16,300 bases of DNA from an uncultured Spirochaetaceae bacterium (lineage in GTDB: Bacteria > Spirochaetota > Spirochaetia > Sphaerochaetales > Sphaerochaetaceae). Of the stretch, positions 1 through 6,388 are shown piece by piece. The notes under the pieces were generated by a model. That model was not told where the DNA came from and searched no databases. It saw only the letters and a list, made by a program, of their open reading frames with translations. The stretch is taken from positions 1-16,300 of the forward strand of contig CANRIJ010000018.1 of the NCBI GenBank assembly GCA_947630635.1. Reading direction: 5' to 3'. Position 1 is the stretch's first letter. Each line of letters begins with the position of its first letter. Made by a program: the position numbers and the translations under genes.

Positions 1-29
1 TTTGTCGTCCCAATCCTGTCTGACAGATG

Positions 30-64
30 CCGTAATCAAATTTTGTTTCAAAACTTTCTTACGG
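30..64. repeat. Imperfect 16-bp inverted repeat, three-base loop
   Basis: Arms 30-45 and 49-64 match at 13 of 16 positions around a TTT loop; the outer ends read CCGTAA and TTACGG. A smaller perfect palindrome, CTGTC-T-GACAG, lies just before it at 16-26. There is no T-tract, so it is a poor intrinsic terminator on either strand. It lies outside the 3' end of barrel gene A. I see no convincing gene in 1-112; short frames are open to the left edge but nothing is recognisable. Confidence 0.5.
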
Positions 65-112
65 ACACCCGCCAAAAAGAGGGGTTTTTCAATTATTAAA
101 TCACTTTTGAAA

Positions 113-1222
113 CTAGAAGTTAATGACAACTCTCGGAGTCATTGAGAATGCAGTCTTTCCAGCGTCATACTTGAGCTCGAGTCCAGTAACAACGCCACTT
201 GATCCAAGCTTGTATTCAACATCTCCTGTAACAGTGAAGTTATTAGCAATGTTATTGAAGTTCTTTGTCTCGAACTCGACCTTTGCTGTGAATCCATCGA
301 GTCCACAAGATGACTTAACACCAGCCTTGACACCATTTACCAGGTATGTTGCACTAATGTCATCACCAAATGACAATCCAAGTCTGTACTCTGCATAAGC
401 GTTGATAAGATCAATACCACCATATACTCCAGCCTGAAGGCCATTGACATTTACCTTAATATCGTTGCTTCCATTGTAGGCTGCAGGGCATAGGCCAAGT
501 GCGATAACATCATGAACCTCTACGCCAAGATTGAAATCAAGACCAATCATCTTTGCTAGATCGATTGATGCTGCTACATCAATACCATTCTTGAAATAGA
601 TTTCCTCAAGAAGCTCATCATCACCCGGTGTATCTGAGAGTGCCGCATACATCTTATCATAGCCATTGAAAGTGTAAGCTGCAGAAATTCCGAGTCCTTC
701 GATTGGAGAAGTCTTTGCAGATACGATGATTGATGCTACCTTGTCAGCTCCGAAAGTAGGATCAAATGCTACATTCAAATCAAAGTAATCAGCCCAGCCA
801 AACTGGATTTCAGTCATGTATTGTCCTGCTGACTTAAACTTGTAATAATCACCACCTGATTTTCCATTATAGGCAGTGAGTCCCTGCATCTTTGAGTTGT
901 TTCCAACATTAAGAGCAAGGCTGAAATCTCCCATATCTCCGCCAAGGAATGATACGAGCTTATCGATATTGATCTTTGCATTTGCATTGAACATATCGTC
1001 TTCATCAAAGAATTTAGTTCCAGTCTTAGCTGTTCCCTTAAGAGTAACAGTCCAGATTCCGTTATCATCGGATGCCTTTACAGTGAGTTTTCCTTCACCT
1101 TCATGCCATGGTCCGATTGAAGCATTTCCATCTTTTGGGAATGTGAAAACGTAGCCGCCTCTGAACCTTCCAGAGAAGTTTACGCCTGCAAATACTGCTG
1201 AGGCTGCTAGGAGTCCGACCAA
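113..1222 (-). CDS. Beta-barrel outer-membrane porin-like protein A, silent cassette without a start codon
   Basis: The product resembles the other three barrel proteins here: signal-peptide hydrophobic core VGLLAASAVFA, then GVNFSGRFRGGY, alternating amphipathic strands, and C-terminal VINF. A terminal Phe is typical of proteins inserted by the BAM complex. The listed start is a TTG inside the signal peptide and is unlikely to be real. Reading upstream in frame gives A-F-A-L-V-Q-Q and then a TAA stop at 1246-1244, with no ATG or GTG and no ribosome-binding site. The gene is therefore headless as it stands. Joined to an M-K-K head like that of gene C it would encode about 377 residues, the same size as its paralogues. 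The body is intact with no frameshift, which fits a stored cassette better than decay. It is most like D (shared DDEL...EI.FK block). Substrate unknown; the porin call rests on general architecture. Confidence 0.7.
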   Translation of the reverse strand: MVGLLAASAVFAGVNFSGRFRGGYVFTFPKDGNASIGPWHEGEGKLTVKASDDNGIWTVTLKGTAKTGTKFFDEDDMFNANAKINIDKLVSFLGGDMGDFSLALNVGNNSKMQGLTAYNGKSGGDYYKFKSAGQYMTEIQFGWADYFDLNVAFDPTFGADKVASIIVSAKTSPIEGLGISAAYTFNGYDKMYAALSDTPGDDELLEEIYFKNGIDVAASIDLAKMIGLDFNLGVEVHDVIALGLCPAAYNGSNDIKVNVNGLQAGVYGGIDLINAYAEYRLGLSFGDDISATYLVNGVKAGVKSSCGLDGFTAKVEFETKNFNNIANNFTVTGDVEYKLGSSGVVTGLELKYDAGKTAFSMTPRVVINF

Positions 1223-1244
1223 AGCAAAAGCAAGTACTTGTTGT
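1209..1244 (-). repeat. Candidate recombination site at head of cassette A
   Basis: Read on the minus strand, these 36 bases are identical to 2800-2835 on the plus strand, so they form an exact inverted pair bracketing the recombinase gene. The site begins ACAACAAGTACTTGC and runs through the codons for VLAFALVGL. It contains the 10-bp palindrome CAAGTACTTG. Identity stops abruptly on both sides: upstream the flanks differ (TTA against AAT), and downstream the signal-peptide codons diverge (CTAGCAGCC against CTTGCTGCA). Confidence 0.8.
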
Positions 1245-1250
1245 TAACAA
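1231..1250. repeat. Two abutting 10-bp perfect palindromes
   Basis: CAAGTACTTG (1231-1240) is immediately followed by TTGTTAACAA (1241-1250). The first belongs to the shared site; the second is found only at the A end. They could be binding arms for a dimeric recombinase or regulator, but no binding data can be read from sequence. Confidence 0.5.
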
Positions 1251-1439
1251 TTAATATGATAAAAATAATTCATTGTATATTAAGCAGTTAATAATCTATT
1301 TGAGAAATTAGTTTATAAAAATTAGACATAAAATTTAATGAAAATGAATATTTTTGTTGAGTAGATAAATAGCTATCAATTCTTAATCAAAATTGAAATT
1401 CTGCTTAAATAAAGTAAACCCAAAATAAGGAGGTATTTT

Positions 1440-2609
1440 ATGAAAGCTAGGATATACCAAAGCAGTGGTTTATGGTATGCAAAAGTGAATGAGGATGGAA
1501 TAACAAAGAATATTCCCCTTCACGTAAATACAAGAGAGAAAGCAGAGGAGATCATAAATGAGAATGACAATATTCTCTTAAGTTCTGGTAATAAGAAGAC
1601 CTTGGAAGATTGCCTTATTCTCTACTCAAATCCCAAGAAGAATCCGTATTATCAGGAAAGGCTTTTAACAGGGCATCCAATAAAAGAATCCTCTATAGTA
1701 GTTGGTTCAGGAGTATATAGGAGCCTCTTTAAAATAATTGATGATGAGCTTCTATCTAAGTCGATAAATAGAATAACCAGCCAAGATTGCAAAGTTATAA
1801 GACAAGAAGTGATTAACTCAGGCTTAGAGAGCAAGACTGCCTCTAATTACTTTAATTACTTCTGTACTATGATGAAGCATCTATATAGTGAACGAATTAT
1901 TAAAACCAATCCAACGGACGGGATGATGCGCATTGCAAATATTAGGACCTCTCCTGTTGCAGTTCCTTCTATGGCCGATATTAAGAGAATAGCAAAATCG
2001 CCTCTATGGAAAGATCAAATGAGACGTGACGTATTTCTTCTATATGCAATGACAGGAATGAGAAGAGCTGAGCTTGCCGGGATAAAGCCCTGTCAAATCA
2101 GTGAAGAGCGAATTAAGAAAGAAAAGGTTCACGTTCTTAAAATAGATCGCCAAAGGAATGTATTACATTGGAATGGTGATACTACCTCTCCCAAAGGAGG
2201 AATTATAAGAACCATACCTTTGGCAAATGCTGCATGGGCACTCCTTGAAAAATACCTTAAAGGTAAGAGTGAAGATGATTTTGTTTTTAACAGAGGTCGT
2301 GTTTTCTTTGAATTCAACAATTTAAATAAGAACATGCTGAAACTAATTAAAAACGAGGAGGCTAGAAACATCTTTTCCACCCACAAATTAAGGCATTTCT
2401 TCAACAGAGAATTAGTCTGGTTTGATTCCAATCTAACAAAAGCCACTGGCGAATATTGTGGGTGGAATCATCAAGTTCAAGGGCTTGATGATCTATCTTA
2501 TATGGGAGCAATGCAAAAAAGATATTTTAAAGAACGCTTAGATCAACTAATACCTGTTACAAAGGCCATAGATAAGATCTTTAACTGGGTGACAAAAATC
2601 TTTAATTAA
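1440..2609 (+). CDS. Tyrosine recombinase / site-specific integrase
   Basis: This 389-residue tyrosine recombinase cuts and rejoins DNA through a covalent tyrosine intermediate. The N-terminal ~50 residues (LWYAKVNEDG, IPLHVNTREKAEE) resemble the arm-DNA-binding part of phage-type integrases. A helical core-binding domain spans roughly 55-165, and the catalytic domain runs from about 175 to 360. Visible catalytic set: R208 in TGMRRAEL, probable K252 (SPKGG), H315 and R318 in THKLRHF, W342 (or H344), and nucleophile Y354 in DLSYMGA. All look intact. The start is ATG with a strong AAGGAGG at 1427-1433, six bases upstream. It sits alone between two headless barrel genes and inside the exact 36-bp inverted repeat, so the likely substrate is that repeat. 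It lacks neighbouring phage genes or a nearby tRNA attachment site. Flanks are AT-rich; I could not fix a promoter. Function as an inversion enzyme is inferred. Confidence 0.9.
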   Translation: MKARIYQSSGLWYAKVNEDGITKNIPLHVNTREKAEEIINENDNILLSSGNKKTLEDCLILYSNPKKNPYYQERLLTGHPIKESSIVVGSGVYRSLFKIIDDELLSKSINRITSQDCKVIRQEVINSGLESKTASNYFNYFCTMMKHLYSERIIKTNPTDGMMRIANIRTSPVAVPSMADIKRIAKSPLWKDQMRRDVFLLYAMTGMRRAELAGIKPCQISEERIKKEKVHVLKIDRQRNVLHWNGDTTSPKGGIIRTIPLANAAWALLEKYLKGKSEDDFVFNRGRVFFEFNNLNKNMLKLIKNEEARNIFSTHKLRHFFNRELVWFDSNLTKATGEYCGWNHQVQGLDDLSYMGAMQKRYFKERLDQLIPVTKAIDKIFNWVTKIFN

Positions 2610-2641
2610 GTATTTCTTTATTAACTAATAAGCTTCATATG

Positions 2642-2691
2642 AACTGGCCCTCTTAAACTAGTTTGATATACGCCGTTTTAAGGGGTCAGTT
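2642..2691. repeat. Imperfect inverted repeat downstream of the recombinase
   Basis: The left arm starts AACTGGCCC at 2642 and the right arm ends GGGGTCAGTT at 2691, with a loop of about 18 bases. With one gap about 13 of 16 positions pair. It could end recombinase transcription, although the following TATAAAATAT is a poor T-tract. The arm sequence also recalls the TGAACTGACCCC type of end seen in some IS3-family elements, so an insertion-sequence scar is possible. The remainder of 2610-2799 is AT-rich with no other recognisable signal. Confidence 0.45.
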
Positions 2692-2799
2692 ATAAAATAT
2701 GGTAGCCTAAATTTTGTCTAGAATAAGAAAAACCTATAGCTGAAGATATATTTTTTTTATTTAAATATAAAGAAATATTAGAAATATCATCCAAAGAAT

Positions 2800-2835
2800 A
2801 CAACAAGTACTTGCTTTTGCTTTGGTCGGACTCCT
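2800..2835 (+). repeat. Candidate recombination site at head of cassette B
   Basis: Exact 36-bp partner, in opposite orientation, of 1209-1244. From 2805 to 2858 the sequence is also identical over 54 bp to the head of gene C (5055-5108, minus). B therefore shares its upstream edge with A and its downstream edge with C. The 31-bp core common to all three copies is 2805-2835. Confidence 0.8.
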
Positions 2836-3922
2836 TGCTGCAAGTTCAGTTTTTGCTGCTGTAAGCTTTGGCGGTGAATTTAAAGCTGGCTACAATATTC
2901 CCGTGAACTTCGACGACTTTAAGTCTACGACAATAGGTACTTATAAAGACGCTGAAGTTAAGCTTAGTGTATCGGCAAAGGACGATGATGGAATTTGGTC
3001 TGTATCAGCAACTGGAGAACTTACAACTAGTGTTGCTATGAAGGGTAAGGCAACAGTCAATTTTGATAAGCTTGCTGCTAAGCTCGGAAGCGATTGGGGC
3101 AACTGGAAACTCAGCTTGACAGCAGGAAATAATGATGATCCTGCAATCTCAAGTGCATATAATTCAAAAGTTGGTGGCAAATATTCTAAGATTAAGATGA
3201 ATGCTCCATACAGCATGGTCTTTGCTGTTAAAGACGGTGGCTGGGTTGATGTGCAGGTTGGAATTGATCCTACTTTCAATGCAAGTAAGGACATTTCTCT
3301 TATGGCTTCTGCTAAGATTACTCCAATCGATGGTCTTGCTATTTCTGCCGGCTATGTATTTAACGGCGTAGAAAAAGTATATACAATTCTTGATTCTGCC
3401 AATCCTGAAGCACATACTGGTTCATCTAATAGATATTTTGCACATGCTATAGCTGCTGAATTTGATCTCAACCTTGCTAAGATGATTGGTCTTGATTTCA
3501 ACCTTGCTGTCTCGGGTGGAGACAATTTCTTAATCAATTCTACTAAATCACCTGCTACTGAAGGAAAAGTTCCAGAAGGAAAGAATATGGTTAACTTCTT
3601 TGGTGTAGGTGTTTATGCTGGCATAGATTTGATTAATGGCTATGCTGAGTTCTTAATGGGAACAGAAATTCCAGATCAGGGTAAAGCCGCAACATCATTT
3701 GGCTTCATAACTGGAGTTTCTTCAAATTGTGGTATTAGTGGACTTAATGTTGAGGCTTCATTAGAGAGTGTTGATGTTGCAGATTTTGCAAATAATTATA
3801 CTATTTCTGGTGGAGTAGCATATGGATTTGATGGAACAAATATGACCCTTGGATGTGATGTTGAATTTGCACCAAATCCAAATAAACTTACATTCACTCC
3901 TTATATGGTTCTCAAGTTCTAA
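2822..3922 (+). CDS. Beta-barrel outer-membrane porin-like protein B, silent cassette without a start codon
   Basis: The protein body is a full-length barrel of the same family: signal-peptide core VGLLAASSVFA, mature start AVSFGGEFKAGYNIP, and C-terminal MVLKF. It is closely related to C, with long stretches such as KLAAKLGSDWGNWK identical, while putative loop regions differ. The listed TTG start lies inside the signal peptide. Upstream in frame the sequence reads IQRIQQ-VLAFA back to a TAA at 2768-2770, with no ATG, GTG or TTG before the VLAFA codons and no ribosome-binding site. As arranged it should not be translated properly. With a head like C's it would be about 374 residues. It converges on C, sharing the terminator at 3944-3969. 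An intact body with a missing head suggests a stored cassette; a simple 5'-truncated pseudogene is the alternative. Confidence 0.7.
   Translation: MVGLLAASSVFAAVSFGGEFKAGYNIPVNFDDFKSTTIGTYKDAEVKLSVSAKDDDGIWSVSATGELTTSVAMKGKATVNFDKLAAKLGSDWGNWKLSLTAGNNDDPAISSAYNSKVGGKYSKIKMNAPYSMVFAVKDGGWVDVQVGIDPTFNASKDISLMASAKITPIDGLAISAGYVFNGVEKVYTILDSANPEAHTGSSNRYFAHAIAAEFDLNLAKMIGLDFNLAVSGGDNFLINSTKSPATEGKVPEGKNMVNFFGVGVYAGIDLINGYAEFLMGTEIPDQGKAATSFGFITGVSSNCGISGLNVEASLESVDVADFANNYTISGGVAYGFDGTNMTLGCDVEFAPNPNKLTFTPYMVLKF
3212..3270 (+). repeat. 59-bp block identical to part of gene C (4637-4695, inverted)
   Basis: This stretch, encoding SMVFAVKDGGWVDVQVGIDP, is identical base for base to the reverse complement of 4637-4695. 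Other regions that are identical in protein, such as AAKLGSDWGNWKLSLTAG, carry about ten synonymous differences in a similar length of DNA. The perfect block therefore points to recent gene conversion or recombination between B and C rather than uniform divergence. Confidence 0.75.
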
Positions 3923-3943
3923 TTAAATTGTATCGTCGATTAG

Positions 3944-3969
3944 AAAACCCCTCTTTCGAGGGGTTTTTT
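3944..3969. terminator. Bidirectional intrinsic terminator between B and C
   Basis: The stem CCCCTC (3948-3953) pairs with GAGGGG (3958-3963) around a TTTC loop. It is flanked by AAAA on the left and TTTTTT on the right, so a T-tract follows the hairpin on both strands. It serves the convergent genes B (plus) and C (minus). Confidence 0.9.
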
Positions 3970-3993
3970 AATGACACCAATCAATTCAATTAA

Positions 3994-5115
3994 TTAGAAT
4001 TTGATAGTCATAGTCGGTGTAAATGTAAGCACCTTCTTATCAAACTTAAGATCACAGCCAAGAGTAATGCCTGTTCCACTGAGACCATAAGAAACACCGC
4101 CAGACACTTCATAATTATCTGCAAACTCGGTAACATCAATGCTCTTTAAGTTTGCATTTACTGTAAGGCCATCAACACCACATGTGGACTTGATACCAGC
4201 ATTGAAACCGAACAATGACTCTGCTTTGCCACCATCAGGAATAGCAGTTCCCATCAAGAATTCAGCATGACCGCTAATTAAATCAATACCAGCATAGATT
4301 CCAACGCCAAAAGCATTTCCCATATCTTTAGCTGTTGGAAGAACAGAAGTTTTAGTTGACTGTGCACCGATAAGGAAGCTGTCTCCACCAGAGATAGCAA
4401 GATCGAAATCAAGTCCAATCATCTTAGCAAGGTTAAGATTAAATTCAGCAGCTATAGCGTGAGCAAAATATAACGTATCAACCTTGGTGTGAACTTCTGC
4501 GTTTGCTGGATCAAGAATTCTGTAGAATGATTCTGAACCATTGAACACATATCCGGCAGAAATTGCTAGGCCATCAATTGGAGCAATCTTGGCAGAAACC
4601 ATAGCTGAAATATCTTTAGAGCCTTTTGTGAATGTCGGATCAATTCCAACCTGCACATCAACCCAGCCACCGTCTTTAACAGCAAAGACCATGCTATGTG
4701 GAGCATTCATCTTAATCTTAGAATAACCACCGCCAACATCGCTATTATATGCAGATGAGATGGAAGGATTATTGTTCTCACCAGCAGTCAAGCTAAGCTT
4801 CCAGTTTCCCCAGTCACTTCCCAACTTAGCAGCAAGTTTATCAATATTGACAGTTCCAGTTGCTTTAATAGCATTTCCGCTATTTGTCTTTAAAGAATCT
4901 TTGAGAGTTACTGTCCAAATTCCATCATCGTCTTTAGCAACAATTGTGAGCTTTGCTTCGGCATCATTGTAAGCTTTGATGTAAGTTTCACCGAAATCAT
5001 TAAAGTTCAAAGGAATATTGTAGCCAGCTTTAAACTCTCCACCGAGGGTGATTCCAGCAAAAACTGAACTTGCAGCAAGGAGTCCGACCAAAGCAAAAGC
5101 AAGTACTTTTTTCAA
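3994..5115 (-). CDS. Beta-barrel outer-membrane porin-like protein C, with signal-peptide head
   Basis: A complete 373-residue barrel protein: n-region and core MKKVLAFALVGLLAAS with cleavage near VFA-G, mature start ITLGGEFKAGYNIP, and C-terminal TIKF. It is the only one of the three site-bearing copies with the positively charged M-K-K start. The initiator is TTG at 5115-5113; a TAA occurs four codons upstream, no in-frame ATG exists, and no clear Shine-Dalgarno precedes it. Only 35 bases separate it from the stop of gene D, so it probably relies on transcription from D. The sequence from AAGTACTTGC onward matches B for 54 bp. Thus the head of C could serve as an expression site for any body exchanged at the core. 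Weak initiation, or this being another poorly expressed copy, cannot be excluded. Likely located in the outer membrane; substrate unknown. Confidence 0.8.
   Translation of the reverse strand: MKKVLAFALVGLLAASSVFAGITLGGEFKAGYNIPLNFNDFGETYIKAYNDAEAKLTIVAKDDDGIWTVTLKDSLKTNSGNAIKATGTVNIDKLAAKLGSDWGNWKLSLTAGENNNPSISSAYNSDVGGGYSKIKMNAPHSMVFAVKDGGWVDVQVGIDPTFTKGSKDISAMVSAKIAPIDGLAISAGYVFNGSESFYRILDPANAEVHTKVDTLYFAHAIAAEFNLNLAKMIGLDFDLAISGGDSFLIGAQSTKTSVLPTAKDMGNAFGVGIYAGIDLISGHAEFLMGTAIPDGGKAESLFGFNAGIKSTCGVDGLTVNANLKSIDVTEFADNYEVSGGVSYGLSGTGITLGCDLKFDKKVLTFTPTMTIKF
5055..5108 (-). repeat. Candidate recombination site at head of gene C
   Basis: Identical over 54 bp to 2805-2858 (plus) in gene B and over 31 bp (5078-5108) to gene A. 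It is inverted relative to B and direct relative to A. Upstream of AAGTACTTGC it carries AAAAA rather than the ACAAC found at A and B. Confidence 0.75.
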
Positions 5116-5150
5116 TTTGGCTTTTTAAGTATTGATTGAGTAGGGTATTT

Positions 5151-6287
5151 TTAGAATGAGATTGAGAATCTTGGGGTTATTGTCAGCTCGTTTTTAATGC
5201 TTAGCCATTTGATGTCTAAATTAAGAAGGATGCTTGTTCCTGAGAATGAGTATTGTGTATTGAATCCAATTTCATAGTCTTTGGCAATGGTTCTGAAGTT
5301 GTTGATTGTGTAGTGCGCATTGAAAGTAAGGCCAGTAACCGGCTCTACTTCAAGTCCTATCTTCAGTCCATGTGCGTACATGGCATTTTCATTATTTGGG
5401 AGCATGATTCCAAGCCTATATTCAAGATATCCATTTACTATGTCATTTCCTCCATAGAATCCTACATGGAGGAAATTGGCATTGTCTCCTGATGATGGAA
5501 CTTTATAGGAATTCTTCTTATATGGGGTCATGTCCATGGCAAATGTGTCCCAGAAAGAGAGTCCTAAATCATATTTGAGATTCAGAGCAGTTCCGATGTT
5601 ATAGTCGAATGCTCCATTTACTCCATACTTAAATTGGATTTCCTTAACTAGCTCATCGTCATTTGGATTGTTCGATACTATGAGTACATAGTCTTTTTGG
5701 TAGCCGTTATAAGCAAATGCTCCTGATATCTCCATGCCCTTTATTGGAGATGATAATAGCGATATTGCCACTGATGGATCTTTGTCTTTTATATTTGAGA
5801 ATGTCCCGAATGTTGGATCTCCGACTATGCTTAGGCTTATGTAATTCAAGTACCCAAATTGCAGTTGTAGATTGTATATTCCATTGTTTCTGAACTTATA
5901 GTATCCATCGCCAGCCTTATCATTATATGCAGATAAGGCAGTGCCTTTATCGTCGCTTATTACAGTCATCTTGAATGTAGCCTCTTTGGTATCATGGCCA
6001 AGATAATTCAAGAGGTCAGTGATGCTAAGTGACATATTTGCCTTAACTGAAATGTCGTTTACATTCTTGAATGTCCCATCAACTGTAATGCTCCATATGT
6101 TATTGTCGTCTAGTGCCCTTAGTGTGATTTTGGTATCACTGGATTTATAGGGTTGTATGGTAAATCCATCTTTGCTGTTTATATCCATAGTCCAGCCAGC
6201 TCTGAATCTGCCAGTGAAATTCACGCCTGCCATTAAAGGGGCTGCTATTGCTATTAAGGCTATTAATATAAGAAGTCTTTTTCTCAT
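5151..6287 (-). CDS. Beta-barrel outer-membrane porin-like protein D
   Basis: A complete 378-residue family member with an ordinary ATG start and its own signal peptide, MRKRLLILIALIAIAAPLMA, followed by GVNFTGRFRAGW. The mature part ends in FSISF. It is closest to A (GVNF.GRFR, DDEL..EI.FK, YRLG) but lacks the 31-bp site found at the heads of A, B and C, because its signal-peptide codons are unrelated. A weak GATGA precedes the ATG. A possible promoter lies in the 101-base gap to the upstream gene (TTGAAC at 6349-6344), but the -10 is poor. C follows after 35 bases, so D and C are probably cotranscribed. D appears to be the stably expressed member; it lacks the Cys that A, B and C share before the last strands (for example STCGVDG in C). 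Confidence 0.85.
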   Translation of the reverse strand: MRKRLLILIALIAIAAPLMAGVNFTGRFRAGWTMDINSKDGFTIQPYKSSDTKITLRALDDNNIWSITVDGTFKNVNDISVKANMSLSITDLLNYLGHDTKEATFKMTVISDDKGTALSAYNDKAGDGYYKFRNNGIYNLQLQFGYLNYISLSIVGDPTFGTFSNIKDKDPSVAISLLSSPIKGMEISGAFAYNGYQKDYVLIVSNNPNDDELVKEIQFKYGVNGAFDYNIGTALNLKYDLGLSFWDTFAMDMTPYKKNSYKVPSSGDNANFLHVGFYGGNDIVNGYLEYRLGIMLPNNENAMYAHGLKIGLEVEPVTGLTFNAHYTINNFRTIAKDYEIGFNTQYSFSGTSILLNLDIKWLSIKNELTITPRFSISF

Positions 6288-6388
6288 TTCATCTGATATG
6301 AAAATAATTTCAGTTTTCTAATAAGCGTAGAGCTGGCTATGAAGTTCAATTAAAAAACATAAATATCTATGGGTTTCGAGTTTGCTTT

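Larger units (their letters stand above)
1209..2835. mobile_element. Putative invertible segment carrying its own tyrosine recombinase
   Basis: The segment is bounded by the exact 36-bp inverted pair 1209-1244 and 2800-2835 and contains one gene, the recombinase. Site-specific recombination between inverted sites would flip the interior and exchange the upstream flanks of cassettes A and B. Neither flank supplies a start codon, so flipping this segment alone would not turn on A or B. Sites in other positions or loci would be needed for expression. An alternative is that this is a small mobile recombinase element whose ends happen to be inverted copies of a porin signal-peptide sequence. Confidence 0.55.

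Noticed and set aside
1440..2609. Prophage or integrative element using the tRNA gene as attachment site
   Set aside because: The only tRNA is 4.5 kb away with no 3'-end duplicate near the recombinase, and there are no phage or conjugation genes.
2941..3294. 117-codon minus-strand frame inside barrel gene B
   Set aside because: Similar antisense frames recur in C (4541-4726) only because B and C are paralogues; no independent support.
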